DNA of 64,000 bases from Wolbachia endosymbiont (group B) of Gerris lacustris (GTDB taxonomy: Bacteria; Pseudomonadota; Alphaproteobacteria; Rickettsiales; Anaplasmataceae): contig NZ_OZ034761.1 of NCBI RefSeq assembly GCF_964028355.1, positions 558,001-622,000 of the forward strand, written 5' to 3'. The notes beneath the pieces were generated by a model. That model was not told the origin of the DNA and searched no databases. It saw only the letters and a program-made list of their open reading frames with translations. The translations under genes and the position numbers were made by a program. Shown one piece after another: positions 40,485-51,550 of the stretch (within the stretch, counting starts at the first letter, position 1; each line of letters opens with the position of its first letter).

Positions 40485-41347
40485 GAACCTGTACATGATC
40501 TCAAGAAAGGAATAAACTAAGAGATAATGTATATAAGTTAGGATATATGAGGAGTGTATACCCAAGTGATATAAGTCGGGAAAGATTTGAGATTATATTA
40601 CCAGATCTAGAATCCTGTAGAAAAAAAACAAAACCAAGAAAACTGGATTTATATGAGTTATTTTGCGGTGTACTTTATGTGCTAAAAAGTGGCTGTCAGT
40701 GGCGAATGCTACCAAAAGAGTTTCCAAAATGGCGCAATTGTTACGATTACTTCAAGAGATGGAGTAAAAAACCGAATGAAGATAGAGAAAGTGTTCTAGA
40801 AATTGTCTTAAAAAAAATTAGTTGGAGAGGTTCGTTTCAACAGTGGTCGGAATACAAAAACAAGCTTCTGCATCATTGATGCTCAAAGTGTAAAAAACAC
40901 CGATATTGCTGAAGAAAAAGGTTATGATGCCGGCAAGAAAATTTCAGGAATAAAGCGTCATATTGCAGTAGATACGCAAGGTTTGCCACATGCAATTTAT
41001 ATTACTACAGCTAATATCGGAGATCGTACTGCTGCTGTAGAGATGATTTGTAACGCAAGAAAAAATCTTTCCGAAGTTCAAAATATACTAGTTGATGCAG
41101 GTTATACAGGAGAAAATTTTGCAACTCAAATAAAAACGACTATTGGTGCAACCGTTGAAGTAATAAAACGAAGTGAATTACATACCTTTGTTGTATTGCC
41201 AAAAAGGTGGGTTGTAGAGCGTTCTTTTGCTTGGCTGGAAAAGTGTAGACGGTTATGGAAAAATTGCGAGCGTAAACTCAATACTAGACTACAAATGGTC
41301 GTTCTAGCTTTTACTGCCTTGCTCCTCAAAAGATTATGAACAGGCTC
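40485..41347 (+). mobile_element. IS5-family element, copy 2, 863 bp
   Basis: Full length, same ends as copy 1, flanked by TTA at 40482-40484 and 41348-41350. The left flank is IS256 and the right flank is an unrelated gene, so the element joins two different loci. Confidence 0.92.
40547..41339 (+). CDS. IS5-family transposase, copy 2 (two frames)
   Basis: orfA 40547-40879 and the second frame ending 41339, both identical in protein sequence to copy 1. The Asp, Asp and Glu motifs (IDAQSV, LVDAGYTGENF, VVERSFAWLEK) are intact. Confidence 0.9.
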
Positions 41348-41790
41348 TTATAAAAATCGGTTTGTAAAAAATCTTCAGCTTGTTTTTTTATTACTGAAAG
41401 TTCATTAAAGGCTTTTTCTGGATTGATTTTTTTTAAAATACTAGTAGCTTTTTTAATCGCTCTTTCTCTCTTTTTATTATCTTGTTTTTCGTTTAAGATT
41501 AAGCTTTCAGCTTCAGTAAAAGCATTGCCTTGGGCACTTTTGGCAATGTTACAAACAACGTTTTTTACAACTTGCTTAGTTGCTACATAATCTATTTCCT
41601 TTGTAAAGCAATCAATAAATAGCTGCCAAATTTTTTTATTAACAAACTTACTTGCCTTATTTTCAAAATCTTCTATATCTTTGAATCCTAAAATAGTATA
41701 GAGATTTTTTTCAATTATTGGTTCAGCATGTTGTTTTGCCACTTTACCTTTTATATTGAATAGAAATTCACTAATCTTACTTGTGCCCAT
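41348..41790 (-). pseudogene. Hypothetical protein, C-terminus lost to IS5
   Basis: ATG 41790 follows a GAGGTAATATT context. The open frame encodes MGTSKISEFLFNIKGKVAKQHAEPI..., a Lys-rich helical protein with no signal or membrane segment, up to ...AEDFLQTDFYK, after which it runs into the IS5 end. The remainder is not on the other side of the IS, which is IS256 sequence. Family not recognised. Confidence 0.65.
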
Positions 41791-41935
41791 AATATTACCT
41801 CACAATATTAATGTCATATAATAAAAGTATAAAAGCTTAATGCTTAATTTTTACTTACTATTAATATAATTGAAGATTAGTTTTGTTCCTATATTAAAAC
41901 TTTAACTCCTAACTTATTATTAGTAATATCATTAT

Positions 41936-44026
41936 ATGAATCTTATGCCTGAATTTGGGAATATATTGTTATTGGTAGCCTGTTTGTTATCTTTAACGTA
42001 TTTGTTTCTACCGTTTAGCTCTTACCGATTCGTCTCCTCTGCCATATTTTTTTGTGTGTCAGCATCAATGGCTATTTTGATCTACTGCCACATTAAAAAT
42101 GATTTCTCACTTGAAAACGTATATTACCACTCACACACAACAAAACCTTTGATCTATAAGATTTGTGGTGTTTGGGGAAATAAAGAAGGGTCTATGTTGC
42201 TTTGGACCTTAGTGCTTGTCATGTATTTATTACTAATGGATATTTATATATCTTCTGTCATTCCAGTGCTTGACTACTTGGATCCAGACAATTTAATTGC
42301 AAATGAGTACATCAAATGGCAGTGTAATAAAAACTGGATTCCAGTGTCAAGCACTGGAATGACACCAGAACGAACTAATGGTAGTAAATTAAAAAAAATA
42401 TCTCTTATCACTCATGGGCTGATTTGCTTTTGTTTTTTACTGTTCACTTTACTTGAATCAAACCCCTTCACTAAAATGCCAGGCATCGAAACAGATGGTC
42501 TTGGTTTTAATCCGATATTGCAAGATATAGGCCTTGCTATTCATCCACCGGTATTATATTTGGGGTACCTTGGATTTAGCGTTCCTTTTTCGCTCTCTAT
42601 AGCTGGATTAATTTTAAATACTGAAGGAAATGTTTGGGCTAAAACTGTCAGGTCTTGGGTACTTATTTCTTGGTCGCTGCTCACTTTGGGCATCAGCTTG
42701 GGTAGCTGGTGGGCATATCGTGAACTCGGTTGGGGTGGATTTTGGTTTTGGGATCCAGTGGAAAACGTTTCTTTGATGCCGTGGCTAATTGCAGTGACGC
42801 TGACACATTTGTTGCTCGTTGTACGAAATTTCAATACTTTAAGGAATTTTGCTATTTTACTTACGCTCACAACTTTTATATTGAGTGTGACTGGAACATT
42901 TCTAGTCCGCTCAGGAATACTTACCTCAGTGCACACGTTTGCAGATGACCCAAGATATGGACTGTATATATTAGCTCTACTTGGTGTAATTACAGTCAGT
43001 AGCTTAGTAATATTTGTAGTGTTTACGAGAAAGAATCACACATCTTTCCAGTATTCGATATTGGAATCTGAAAAGAAATCTGCTACTCAAGTGACAGCGG
43101 GTAGAAGATTCTTTTCACGCCTTACGATGATGCTGATGAACAATCTATTATTCATCACTGCCTTTTTCATCGTGTTCGTTGGCACTTTACACCCTACAGT
43201 GCTTGAGTATTTAACCGGTGAATTAATTTCAGTTGGAGCACCATATTACAATTCTTTATTTAACTCTATTGCACTAGCTATTCTAGTGCTCACCATGATA
43301 GGGCAATACTGCAGTTGGCAGGGAAATAGTCTATTGCCAATATTCCGTGAATATAGATTTTCATTTTGTAGTGCTGCAGCTATTTTGCCGTTTATCTTTC
43401 ACATGGAGCTAATGATTGTGCTATCAATTACCATCTCCATAGCATTATTAATCTTTGTTTTAGAAGCATATAGTAAAAGAATTTGTTTATTTAAGGTAGC
43501 ATTTGGTGAATCAATTTTATTAGCAAGAAGAGTTTCTAAGTCCTACTATGCAATGATGCCTGCTCATGCTGGAGTGGCAATTCTAGTACTTGGTATAGCT
43601 TATTCAGTTGGTTGGCAGGAGAAAAAAGAAAACTACTTGGGAATAGGAGACAGCATAACAGTCAATAAATTTAAAGTTACTTTACAAAATACTGAGCTAA
43701 TAAAAGAAAAAAATTTCCATGCAGTGAGGGGTATAATGGATATCAGAAATTTGCTGAATAATAAGATATTAGGTGAAGTGACTCCTGAATATAGATTTTA
43801 CCTTGCGGAAGGTCAGAAAAATGTTGAAAGCAGTATCTACCACAATTTATTTTCTGATATTTATGTTGTAATTGGAGAGATTGATAAGAGTAAAAGCAAA
43901 ATCGCAGCTAAAGTGCACTATAAACCTGGAATGTCTATAATCTGGCTAGGATCCTTTCTTATCGCTTTTGGTTCGCTCCTTGCTGCTTTTTCTTCTAGCA
44001 AAAAAGTAGTTCCTTCAGTATCATAA
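41936..44026 (+). CDS. ccmF: Cytochrome c-type biogenesis protein CcmF
   Basis: 696 aa, with about 15 hydrophobic segments. It is the haem lyase core of system I cytochrome c maturation in the inner membrane. The WWD-type motif GWGGFWFWDPVENVSLMPW and the periplasmic-loop His residues (AIHPPVLYLGY, TSVHTFADDPR) are intact. An unusual stretch of about 37 residues (SVIPVLDYLDP...NWIPVSSTGMTP) lies between two membrane segments and is encoded by a palindromic repeat at 42255-42364. It is in frame, so the protein is probably functional, with an enlarged loop. Confidence 0.96.
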   Translation: MNLMPEFGNILLLVACLLSLTYLFLPFSSYRFVSSAIFFCVSASMAILIYCHIKNDFSLENVYYHSHTTKPLIYKICGVWGNKEGSMLLWTLVLVMYLLLMDIYISSVIPVLDYLDPDNLIANEYIKWQCNKNWIPVSSTGMTPERTNGSKLKKISLITHGLICFCFLLFTLLESNPFTKMPGIETDGLGFNPILQDIGLAIHPPVLYLGYLGFSVPFSLSIAGLILNTEGNVWAKTVRSWVLISWSLLTLGISLGSWWAYRELGWGGFWFWDPVENVSLMPWLIAVTLTHLLLVVRNFNTLRNFAILLTLTTFILSVTGTFLVRSGILTSVHTFADDPRYGLYILALLGVITVSSLVIFVVFTRKNHTSFQYSILESEKKSATQVTAGRRFFSRLTMMLMNNLLFITAFFIVFVGTLHPTVLEYLTGELISVGAPYYNSLFNSIALAILVLTMIGQYCSWQGNSLLPIFREYRFSFCSAAAILPFIFHMELMIVLSITISIALLIFVLEAYSKRICLFKVAFGESILLARRVSKSYYAMMPAHAGVAILVLGIAYSVGWQEKKENYLGIGDSITVNKFKVTLQNTELIKEKNFHAVRGIMDIRNLLNNKILGEVTPEYRFYLAEGQKNVESSIYHNLFSDIYVVIGEIDKSKSKIAAKVHYKPGMSIIWLGSFLIAFGSLLAAFSSSKKVVPSVS
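42255..42364 (+). repeat. Palindromic element inserted in ccmF
   Basis: GTCATTCCAGTGCTTGAC at the left and ATTCCAGTG/CACTGGAAT (42338-42360, loop TCAAG) at the right are the same repeat found in intergenic DNA at 20211, 20393 and 30490. The reading frame passes through without a stop, encoding a polar loop segment. Confidence 0.8.
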
Positions 44027-44076
44027 AGTTTGCATTTTTTAGCAATTTAAACTTAAGCTAAGCAACACTAACCTTG

Positions 44077-45521
44077 CTAGCGAATTTTCTCTATGTTCTG
44101 TTGTACAATAGGAAATAAAGATATATTTTCTAATGAAGAACTTACATGATATATGGAATCTTTTTCTAAAACTTCCTCATGTGAGCTAGTTGTCTCAGAA
44201 GATTTCAATTCTTCAAGCTTTTTAAAATATCCCTGCTTAATAGCATCGTAGACAGAAGAACCACCAAACAAGCAGTTCTCACCTAACTCTTCTTTATAAT
44301 TTTTAAACTTTTCCAATATTTCCTCCTTGTTACTCACTTCTACTATAATTTTTCCTTCATCTTGCACATCAGAATACAATCTAGCATCTACTTTTCCCAA
44401 ATCAGTATGAAAGGTCAGTACTATATTACCTATAAGGTCAGTATAATTTCTTACCCCACCTTCCGTTAAAATTTCTATCTCGCTTTCACCGATTGCTATC
44501 ACGTCTCTTCGAAATTCTGTGCTTTCATCTGTTCCATTTATGATTTTTGCAACCTCGACTATACTATTCTTTGAGTATTTCAAGTAGAAAGTGAAGTTGT
44601 CTATTTTTGCCTCTTTTACCTTACCAGTAGTTGCGTTTTTTGCAGCTTCCAAAAACCTTAGAGAATAATGTATATAGCTTTTACGTGCTTCTTTCAGATT
44701 AGCTTTTAGGTCTTTAAACTTCTCTAGTTTATCAATTACAATTATACTACTTAGAGTTTCAAATACTGCACCTCTTTTTACCAAATTACATACTATGCGA
44801 CTAGCAACTTCTATGTTCCTTTCAACTTGAAAAATCTTTAATTCACTAATTCTTCTTATTACATAATCTGCAAAATTATACTTACTCTCATAAGTATTTT
44901 CATATATCTTTCCCTCACAAGTAAGATTGAACCTTACCCTAGATTTTATAGCTTCATTTACAACCTGTTCTAGCTGATTTATGTCTTGAGCTTCGTCTAA
45001 TTTACAAAAATATTTATCTGGATCTTGCTCGTCTAGTAGAAAATCCTCCCCCCATAGATTTACACTTTTGCACAAATAGTTTTTTTCATTATAATCAACT
45101 TGTGTTTTTTTACGAAAAGTTTCATAAATAACATCATCAGTTAAAAAGGACTCTTTAATATTAAGGTTGGGATTATTAGCTCCAAATTCTATTGGGGTTT
45201 TACCTTTTTTATCCTTTATATCACGATTAGCTCCTTTCCTTAGAAGCAATTTGATAATTGTATCACAATGACCAAAACGAGTAGCATAATGCAAAGGCGT
45301 TCTTCCTGTGTCGTCCTTTTCATTAGGATCAGCACCTGAATTCAACAATAAATCTATGAATTCTTTTGAATTGCTACATTCCACACTTGATAGAATATGC
45401 AGTATTGTCAGTTTAGATTCTCCTCTTTTAAGGTTGAGAATGGTTTTTAGATCTTGATTACTTCTATGATCTAGTAAAAATTTTTTAATTTTTTCAACAT
45501 CGCTCTTATAATCCTTATAGG
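44077..45521 (-). pseudogene. Large ankyrin protein, C-terminal part (split by IS630 copy C)
   Basis: After the IS630 the frame reads TYKDYKSDVEKIKKFLLDHRS, two clear ankyrin repeats (LTILHILSSVECSNSKEFIDLLLNSGADPN and RTPLHYATRFGHCDTIIKLLLRKGANRD) and a third ending KTPIEFGANN. Residues after about 120 form a long non-ankyrin region with no recognised domain, ending NISLFPIVQQNIEKIR. As it stands the frame opens with MRVGI, encoded by the IS630 end. Rejoining all pieces (48865-47961, 46854-46628, 45521-44077) gives 2577 bases, exactly 859 codons without a stop inside, that is an 858-aa protein. Confidence 0.88.
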
Positions 45522-45524
45522 TAA

Positions 45525-46627
45525 TACCAACTCTCATTATTAATGAACCAAATAAGAAGCATTGCAGAGTTGTTTAACCGTGGAAGGGGAAAGAGAGGTA
45601 ATAAATTTACACAAAGCGCTCTCAAGCAGAACAATTGTATCGTAGATTTTATTGCGCAAAATGTTCTGTTTTATATATAACCAAAACCTCTCAACAGGAT
45701 TGAGGTCAGGTGAGTATGGTGGTAGGTATATAATTTCGATATTTTTAGGTATCTTTAAACTTTTTGACTTATGCCAACTAGCGCAATCCATCACGAGAAA
45801 AGCCTTTCGTATTCCTAAATATTGCGACATCTGTTCAAGGAATATATTTATACAAGCAGTGTTGACGTTTGGTGCAAATAAGCTAAAATTCTCTCCATTT
45901 CTGGGATTAACTGCACTATAGAGATAAAAATTTTCCCTACCTAATTTTACCTTAACCTGTGTCCTACTGCCTTTTTTAAACCACCCATGTCCAACTTTTG
46001 AATGTGTACCAAACCGTGATTCATCGAAGAAAAATAGCTCTTTTTCAGAATGCATGACAATAGTTTCATTGAGGTTTTTTTTTAAACTCCTCTTGCTTAT
46101 TTTTATCCTGTCCACTATGAACTGGTCTTGGTGTGATATATGAGAATTTCATTCTTTGCATATTACGATGTATTGTGGATTTGCTGATATTCAAACCAAA
46201 TCTTTCTTGGATTCTTATTCTCATTTCTCTAATAGTAATATTGGGATTTTCCTCTATCCACACCTCAATTTGTTCAAGTTGACTTTGGTTCAATATAGTT
46301 TTTCTACGGCGTTGAGGTGGAGAAAATAATTTTTCTTCTCTTCCAAATTTTATGTGCTTTATCCATGTAGTAATTGCCTTTCTCGAAATGCAACATATTT
46401 TTGCTACAGCTGTTATACTGTGCTTTTTTGCTGCAATTACAGCATTTAGTTTTTTTGCAACATACGCATTATTTCTTACTTTCTTCAGCATCTCTTTTGC
46501 TGATTCCACCACTTTTTCATCCAATAATTTTGATCTTAATGCCATCTAAACCTCGCTATTTTACTTACTCCAGTATGGCTTTTTTTCCATTATTGTCTAT
46601 TCGTTGCTTGTATAGCGGGAATTGGTA
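45525..46627 (-). mobile_element. IS630-family element, copy C, 1103 bp
   Basis: Flanked by TAA at 45522-45524 and 46628-46630. It sits in the large ankyrin gene in the same orientation as the gene. Excision would join FKDFPHV to TYKDYKSD in frame. Confidence 0.93.
45540..46545 (-). CDS. IS630-family transposase, copy C (orfA + orfB)
   Basis: orfA 46545-46066 and orfB 46115-45540; the protein equals copy B (PPQR form). The nine-A overlap is at 46075-46083 and the DDE motifs are intact. Confidence 0.9.
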
Positions 46628-46854
46628 TAACATGTGGAAAATCTTTAAAAATGCTTAAAAATTTTTTATTCAACTCTTTCTGGCTTTCTGTTAAGTTGGA
46701 CATATCAGCAAGCCAAGTAGATATCACCTTACTAAATGCGCTTCTTTCAACAACATCAGTTAAGGAGCAGTCATTGCGAAGTAGCAATGAGTATTTAATC
46801 AATTCATATTCATCATCCTCTTGTTGCTGTGTTTCTTCTGCTTTCTTAGGGTAC
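46628..46854 (-). pseudogene. Large ankyrin protein, middle fragment between two IS630 copies
   Basis: A 227-base island of the ankyrin gene. Read on the minus strand it encodes KYPKKAEETQQQEDDEYELIK..., then SLLLRNDCSLTDVVERSAFSK, WLADMSNLTESQKELNKKF and SIFKDFPHV. It is a helical spacer between the two ankyrin blocks. It is in frame with the parts on both sides once the IS copies and one target duplication each are removed. Confidence 0.87.
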
Positions 46855-46857
46855 TTA

Positions 46858-47960
46858 TACCAATTCCCGCTATACAAGCAACGAATAGACAATAATGGAA
46901 AAAAAGCCATACTGGAGTAAGTAAAATAGCGAGGTTTAGATGGCATTAAGATCAAAATTATTGGATGAAAAAGTGGTGGAATCAGCAAAAGAGATGCTGA
47001 AGAAAGTAAGAAATAATGCGTATGTTGCAAAAAAACTAAATGCTGTAATTGCAGCAAAAAAGTACAGTATAACAGCTGTAGCAAAAATATGTTGCATTTC
47101 GAGAAAGGCAATTACTACATGGATAAAGCACATAAAATTTGGAAGAGAAGAAAAATTATTTTCTCCACCTCAATGCCGTAGAAAAACTATATTGAACCAA
47201 AGTCAACTTGAACAAATTGAGGTGTGGATAGAGGAAAACCCCAATATTACTATTAGAGAAATGAGAATAAGAATCCAAGAAAGATTTGGTTTGAATATCA
47301 GCAAATCCACAATACATCGTAATATGCAAAGAATGAAATTCTCATATATCACACCAAGACCAGTTCATAGTGGACAGGATAAAAATAAGCAAGAGGAGTT
47401 TAAAAAAAAACCTCAATGAAACTATTGTCATGCATTCTGAAAAAGAGCTATTTTTCTTCGATGAATCACGGTTTGGTACACATTCAAAAGTTGGACATGG
47501 GTGGTTTAAAAAAGGCAGTAGGACACAGGTTAAGGTAAAATTAGGTAGGGAAAATTTTTATCTCTATAGTGCAGTTAATCCCAGAAATGGAGAGAATTTT
47601 AGCTTATTTGCACCAAACGTCAACACTGCTTGTATAAATATATTCCTTGAACAGATGTCGCAATATTTAGGAATACGAAAGGCTTTTCTCGTGATGGATT
47701 GCGCTAGTTGGCATAAGTCAAAAAGTTTAAAGATACCTAAAAATATCGAAATTATATACCTACCACCATACTCACCTGACCTCAATCCTGTTGAGAGGTT
47801 TTGGTTATATATAAAACAGAACATTTTGCGCAATAAAATCTACGATACAATTGTTCTGCTTGAGAGCGCTTTGTGTAATTTTATTACCTCTCTTTCCCCT
47901 TCCACGGTTAAACAACTCTGCAATGCTTCTTATTTGGTTCATTAATAATGAGAGTTGGTA
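46858..47960 (+). mobile_element. IS630-family element, copy D, 1103 bp
   Basis: Inverted relative to copy C and only 230 bases from it; flanked by TTA at 46855-46857 and 47961-47963. Excision would join LIKNDF to KYPKKAEE in frame. Confidence 0.93.
46940..47945 (+). CDS. IS630-family transposase, copy D (orfA + orfB)
   Basis: orfA 46940-47419 and orfB 47370-47945. It shares PPQC with copy A but has two private changes (AAKKYSIT for AAKKHSIT, and ALCNFITS for ALCKFITS). The nine-A overlap is at 47402-47410. Catalytic motifs are intact. Confidence 0.9.
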
Positions 47961-48865
47961 TTAAAATCATTTTTTATTAATTCAATCAAGAGCTTTAATG
48001 TGTTAAAACTCTTATGTCCCAATAAAGGATCTGCTTTGTTTTCAAGTAGAATTCTTGCTACTTCTGAATAGCCATTTCTAATAGCCCAGCATAACGGAGT
48101 ACGCCCGTATTTATCCGCTATGTCAACATCAGCTTCCTTTTGTATTATAGCTTTTACTATTTCCACTTGGCAATTTTCAGCAGAAACAACATGATGTAAT
48201 ACAGTACTCTCAGCCTGATCTACTGCATCAACATTAGCCCCTGTGTTTAATAGGAGTTCTACTATCTCTTTATTTCTATTGTGAGCAGAACAATGCAAAG
48301 GAGTACACCCATTTTGATCTACTACATCAACATTAGCCCCCGTGTTTAATAGTAGTTCTACTATCTCTTTATTTTCATTGTGAGCAGAATAATGCAAAGG
48401 AGTACACCCATTTTGATCTGCTACATTAACATTAGCCCCCGTGTTTAATAGTAGTTCTACTATCTCTTTATTTTCATTGTGAGCAGAATAATGCAAAGGA
48501 GTACACCCATTTTGATCTGCTACATTAACATTAACCCCGTTTTCTATGAGAACTTTTATCACCTCTGTATAACCAAGGAGAACAGCATCATGTAAAGGAG
48601 TTCTCTTAACTTTATTTACTGCATCAACATTAGCCCCTTTTTTTATTAAAAGCTCTGCTATCTTTACAAGATCATTTCTAGCAGCTATATGTAACAATGT
48701 ACTTTGATCATCGAATGTATAATTTATGTTAAATCTATTATCTTGCCACTTTTTATACGTGTCTGGATCTTCTTTTTCCAATTCCTCTTTTACCCTTTCG
48801 ATTATTTTGTTCTCATTTAAGTCACTTATTGTCCTTAATATTTTTAACAACCGTTCATATTCCAT
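47961..48865 (-). pseudogene. Large ankyrin protein, N-terminal part (split by IS630 copy D)
   Basis: ATG 48865 follows GAGGTAGAATT. MEYERLLKILRTISDLNENKI is followed by FNINYTFDDQSTLLHIAARND and about seven ankyrin repeats. Three of them (48231-48527) are nearly identical 99-base units (NVADQNGCTPLHYSAHNENK type). The part ends ELIKNDFN before running into the IS630. It is related to the N-terminus of the ankyrin gene at 426. It is divergent from mutS, with about 110 bases between starts. Confidence 0.88.
48231..48527 (-). repeat. Three 99-bp tandem ankyrin units
   Basis: Units start at 48231, 48330 and 48429 with a period of exactly 99 bases (33 residues each) and differ at only a few positions; a fourth, more diverged unit starts at 48528. 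They lie inside the ankyrin coding region. Confidence 0.9.
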
Positions 48866-48978
48866 AATTCTACCTCAAACTATTTGTTTTTGTACTATAG
48901 CTAAAAAAAATTATTGATCCATAATAAAATAGCCAACACCAGAGTAAGTGGTTTGCTGCTAACATATTTAAAAATGTT

Positions 48979-51489
48979 ATGAACTTAATAAGAGAAAAAA
49001 ATACCCCTGTAATGGAGCAATATTTAAATTTGAAAGCTCAATACAAGGATCATCTATTGTTTTATAGACTGGGCGATTTTTATGAATTGTTTTTCGATGA
49101 TGCTATTAAAGCTGCGAAATTGCTGAATATAGTGCTAACCAAGAGGGGCAATTCAAATGGGCAAGAAATACCAATGTGTGGAGTGCCAGCACACAGTAGC
49201 GAATCTTACCTGAACAAGCTAATCAATTTAGGATTCAAAGTAGCAATCTGTGACCAATTAGAAACTGCCGATGAAGCAAAAAGGAGGGGCTATAAATCTA
49301 TAGTAAAACGCGATATAGTGCGAATTGTAACTCCAGGCACAATTATTGAAGATTCGCTACTGGAGGATAAAAGCAATAATTATCTCGCATCCATAGTTGA
49401 ACAAAATAGCGAATATGCTATTGCTTGGCTTGAATTATCAACGGGAAAATTTTTTCACACTTTAACGAGTTTGAAAGCTTTAGATAGTGATTTATTGCGT
49501 ATTTCACCAAGAGAATTATTAATTTCTGAAAAATTCATTGAGGACGAAAAAATTAGATCGATTTTAAAAAATTATAAAATATCAATTACACAACACGCCC
49601 AGAGTTTTTTTGAGTATAGTAAATCTCACAGAACGTTATGCGAGTTTTATAAAATCAGGGAACTTGGGAGTATAGGAAATTTCAGCAAAGTAGAAATCAT
49701 GGCGTGCGGTGCACTGCTTGAATATGTCAGAGTAACACAAAGGGGCTCCATTCCAAGGCTTGAATTCCCAAAAACCTATAAGCAACAAAATTTCATGCTT
49801 ATTGATGCTTCAGCAAGGAGAAATCTTGAGTTGTTTACAACTCAATTTGGTGAAAAGAAAGGTTCACTAATTTCAGTTATTGATCACACAGTTACAGCCT
49901 CTGGTGGACGCCTGCTCAAACAAATGCTCGCTTCACCACTTGCTTGCTCCAAGGCAATCAATTTGAGGCTCAGCACCACTCAATTTTTTGTAAATAATCA
50001 TGAGCTACGCAGAAAAATACGAGAGATATTATCTAACATTCCGGATATTGAGAGGTCTTTATCGCGCTTAACACTAGGACGTGGTTCACCAAAGGATATG
50101 AACCTATTAAAAATAGGCCTAGGAAAAACTTTAGAGTTATCTAAGTTTCTGTCTACCTTGCATAATTATTGTTTAAGTGAAAAACCAGCAATTAACTTTC
50201 AGATGTCATTCCAGCGCTTGACCAGAGAAAGGGAACCGGTGTTTACTACTCAGGTGATAAGTAGTGACGAGAGTGAACTAAGCACAATACATAAAAGTCT
50301 TGGTAATCATAAAGATCTATTCGAGCTTCTAAACAGCGCTATACTTGATAACAATCTCAGTTCCGTAAAAGAAGGAGGATTTATCAATCCAAAATACAAC
50401 TCAGAATTATCTGAGTTATCTTATATATTGAACAACAGTAACAAGTTGGTAACCAAGCTCCGTGAGTCTTATCGCGACCTAACTGGCATTGCCGCACTCA
50501 AAATATTACACAACAATATACTTGGTTATTACGTTGAAGTGTCAGCAAATCACAAAATAACTTCGGACATATTTATTCATAGGCAAAGCTTAGCAAATAG
50601 CATGCGCTACACTACTAATGAATTGAAAGAACTAGAAAATAAAATTCTTACGGCACGTGATGCTGCAATCGGCTTAGAAGTGAAAATTTTTAGTGAATTG
50701 TGTAGTGAAGTCGCTAAAGAATCTGAAAAAATTGCTCTTGCTGCAAATGCTTTGGCAAAACTTGATATTAGAGCCACGTTTGCGGAGCTTGCAGTGCAAA
50801 ATAATTACGTAAAACCCATTATCGATGACAGTAAAGAGTTCAATATCTGTAGTGGAAGACATCCAGTGGTTGAAGTTAACGATAAATTCATTGCAAATAG
50901 CATCAATTTAGCTGGTATACATCTAATTACTGGGCCTAATATGGCTGGAAAAAGCACTTTCTTGAGGCAAAACGCTCTCATTGCAATTTTAGCTCACATG
51001 GGGTCATTTGTGCCAGCAGAAAGTGCGCATATTGGAGTGATTGACAAGATATTCAGCAGGGTTGGTGCAACAGATAATATAACAGCTGGTTATTCTACCT
51101 TCATGGTAGAGATGATCGAAACAGCAACAATAGTAAATCAGGCAACAGATCGTTCCTTGGTGATACTTGATGAAATTGGCAGGGGCACAGGAGTGTATGA
51201 TGGCCTGTCTATTGCTCAGGCAGTAATTGAACACATTCACAACATAAATAAGTGCCGCGCCATTTTTGCAACTCATTATCATGAATTAACTAAAGTAAGC
51301 AAATACTTGAAGAACGTGAAATGTTTTTGTGTAAAAATAAGAGAGTGGAACGGAGAGGTTATCTTTCTACATGAAGTAATTGAAGGCATTGCAGATGAGT
51401 CATATGGAATACATGTAGCAAAACTTGCTGGTTTTCCTGATTCTGTTTTAAATAGAGCAAATGAAGTATTTGAAGAGCTAAAGGCTTGA
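48979..51489 (+). CDS. mutS: DNA mismatch repair protein MutS
   Basis: 836 aa. Domain I has the mismatch-reading [13 protein letters not shown] (Phe-Tyr-Glu). The ATPase has Walker [15 protein letters not shown], then [19 protein letters not shown], Walker [19 protein letters not shown] and IFATHYHEL. The C-terminal HTH follows ([19 protein letters not shown]). In the core domain, about 20 residues ([20 protein letters not shown]) are encoded by a palindromic repeat at 50202-50262. The frame is kept, so MutS is probably functional, but the insert lies in the lever/clamp region. Mismatch repair limits recombination between diverged repeats, which matters here. Confidence 0.97.
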   Translation: MNLIREKNTPVMEQYLNLKAQYKDHLLFYRLGDFYELFFDDAIKAAKLLNIVLTKRGNSNGQEIPMCGVPAHSSESYLNKLINLGFKVAICDQLETADEAKRRGYKSIVKRDIVRIVTPGTIIEDSLLEDKSNNYLASIVEQNSEYAIAWLELSTGKFFHTLTSLKALDSDLLRISPRELLISEKFIEDEKIRSILKNYKISITQHAQSFFEYSKSHRTLCEFYKIRELGSIGNFSKVEIMACGALLEYVRVTQRGSIPRLEFPKTYKQQNFMLIDASARRNLELFTTQFGEKKGSLISVIDHTVTASGGRLLKQMLASPLACSKAINLRLSTTQFFVNNHELRRKIREILSNIPDIERSLSRLTLGRGSPKDMNLLKIGLGKTLELSKFLSTLHNYCLSEKPAINFQMSFQRLTREREPVFTTQVISSDESELSTIHKSLGNHKDLFELLNSAILDNNLSSVKEGGFINPKYNSELSELSYILNNSNKLVTKLRESYRDLTGIAALKILHNNILGYYVEVSANHKITSDIFIHRQSLANSMRYTTNELKELENKILTARDAAIGLEVKIFSELCSEVAKESEKIALAANALAKLDIRATFAELAVQNNYVKPIIDDSKEFNICSGRHPVVEVNDKFIANSINLAGIHLITGPNMAGKSTFLRQNALIAILAHMGSFVPAESAHIGVIDKIFSRVGATDNITAGYSTFMVEMIETATIVNQATDRSLVILDEIGRGTGVYDGLSIAQAVIEHIHNINKCRAIFATHYHELTKVSKYLKNVKCFCVKIREWNGEVIFLHEVIEGIADESYGIHVAKLAGFPDSVLNRANEVFEELKA
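50202..50262 (+). repeat. Palindromic element fragment inserted in mutS
   Basis: GATGTCATTCCAGCGCTTGA matches the conserved edge of the dispersed repeat (compare GTCATTCCAGTGCTTGAC in ccmF). The rest is diverged. The stretch has no counterpart I recall in other MutS proteins at this place. Confidence 0.6.
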
Positions 51490-51507
51490 GGAAAGTAACA
51501 TTATATT

Positions 51508-51525
51508 ACTCCACAATTATGGAGT
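51508..51525 (+). terminator. Possible mutS terminator
   Basis: ACTCCA/TGGAGT with a 6-base loop followed by TTTT, 19 bases after the mutS stop. The stem is short, so the call is weak. Confidence 0.35.
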
Positions 51526-51550
51526 TTTAGCAATCTATGGCGCTTTAATT

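Noticed and set aside
48231..48627. Regularly spaced repeats that might suggest a CRISPR array
   Set aside because: The period is exactly 99 bases without variable spacers and the repeats translate as 33-residue ankyrin units, so this is coding tandem duplication.
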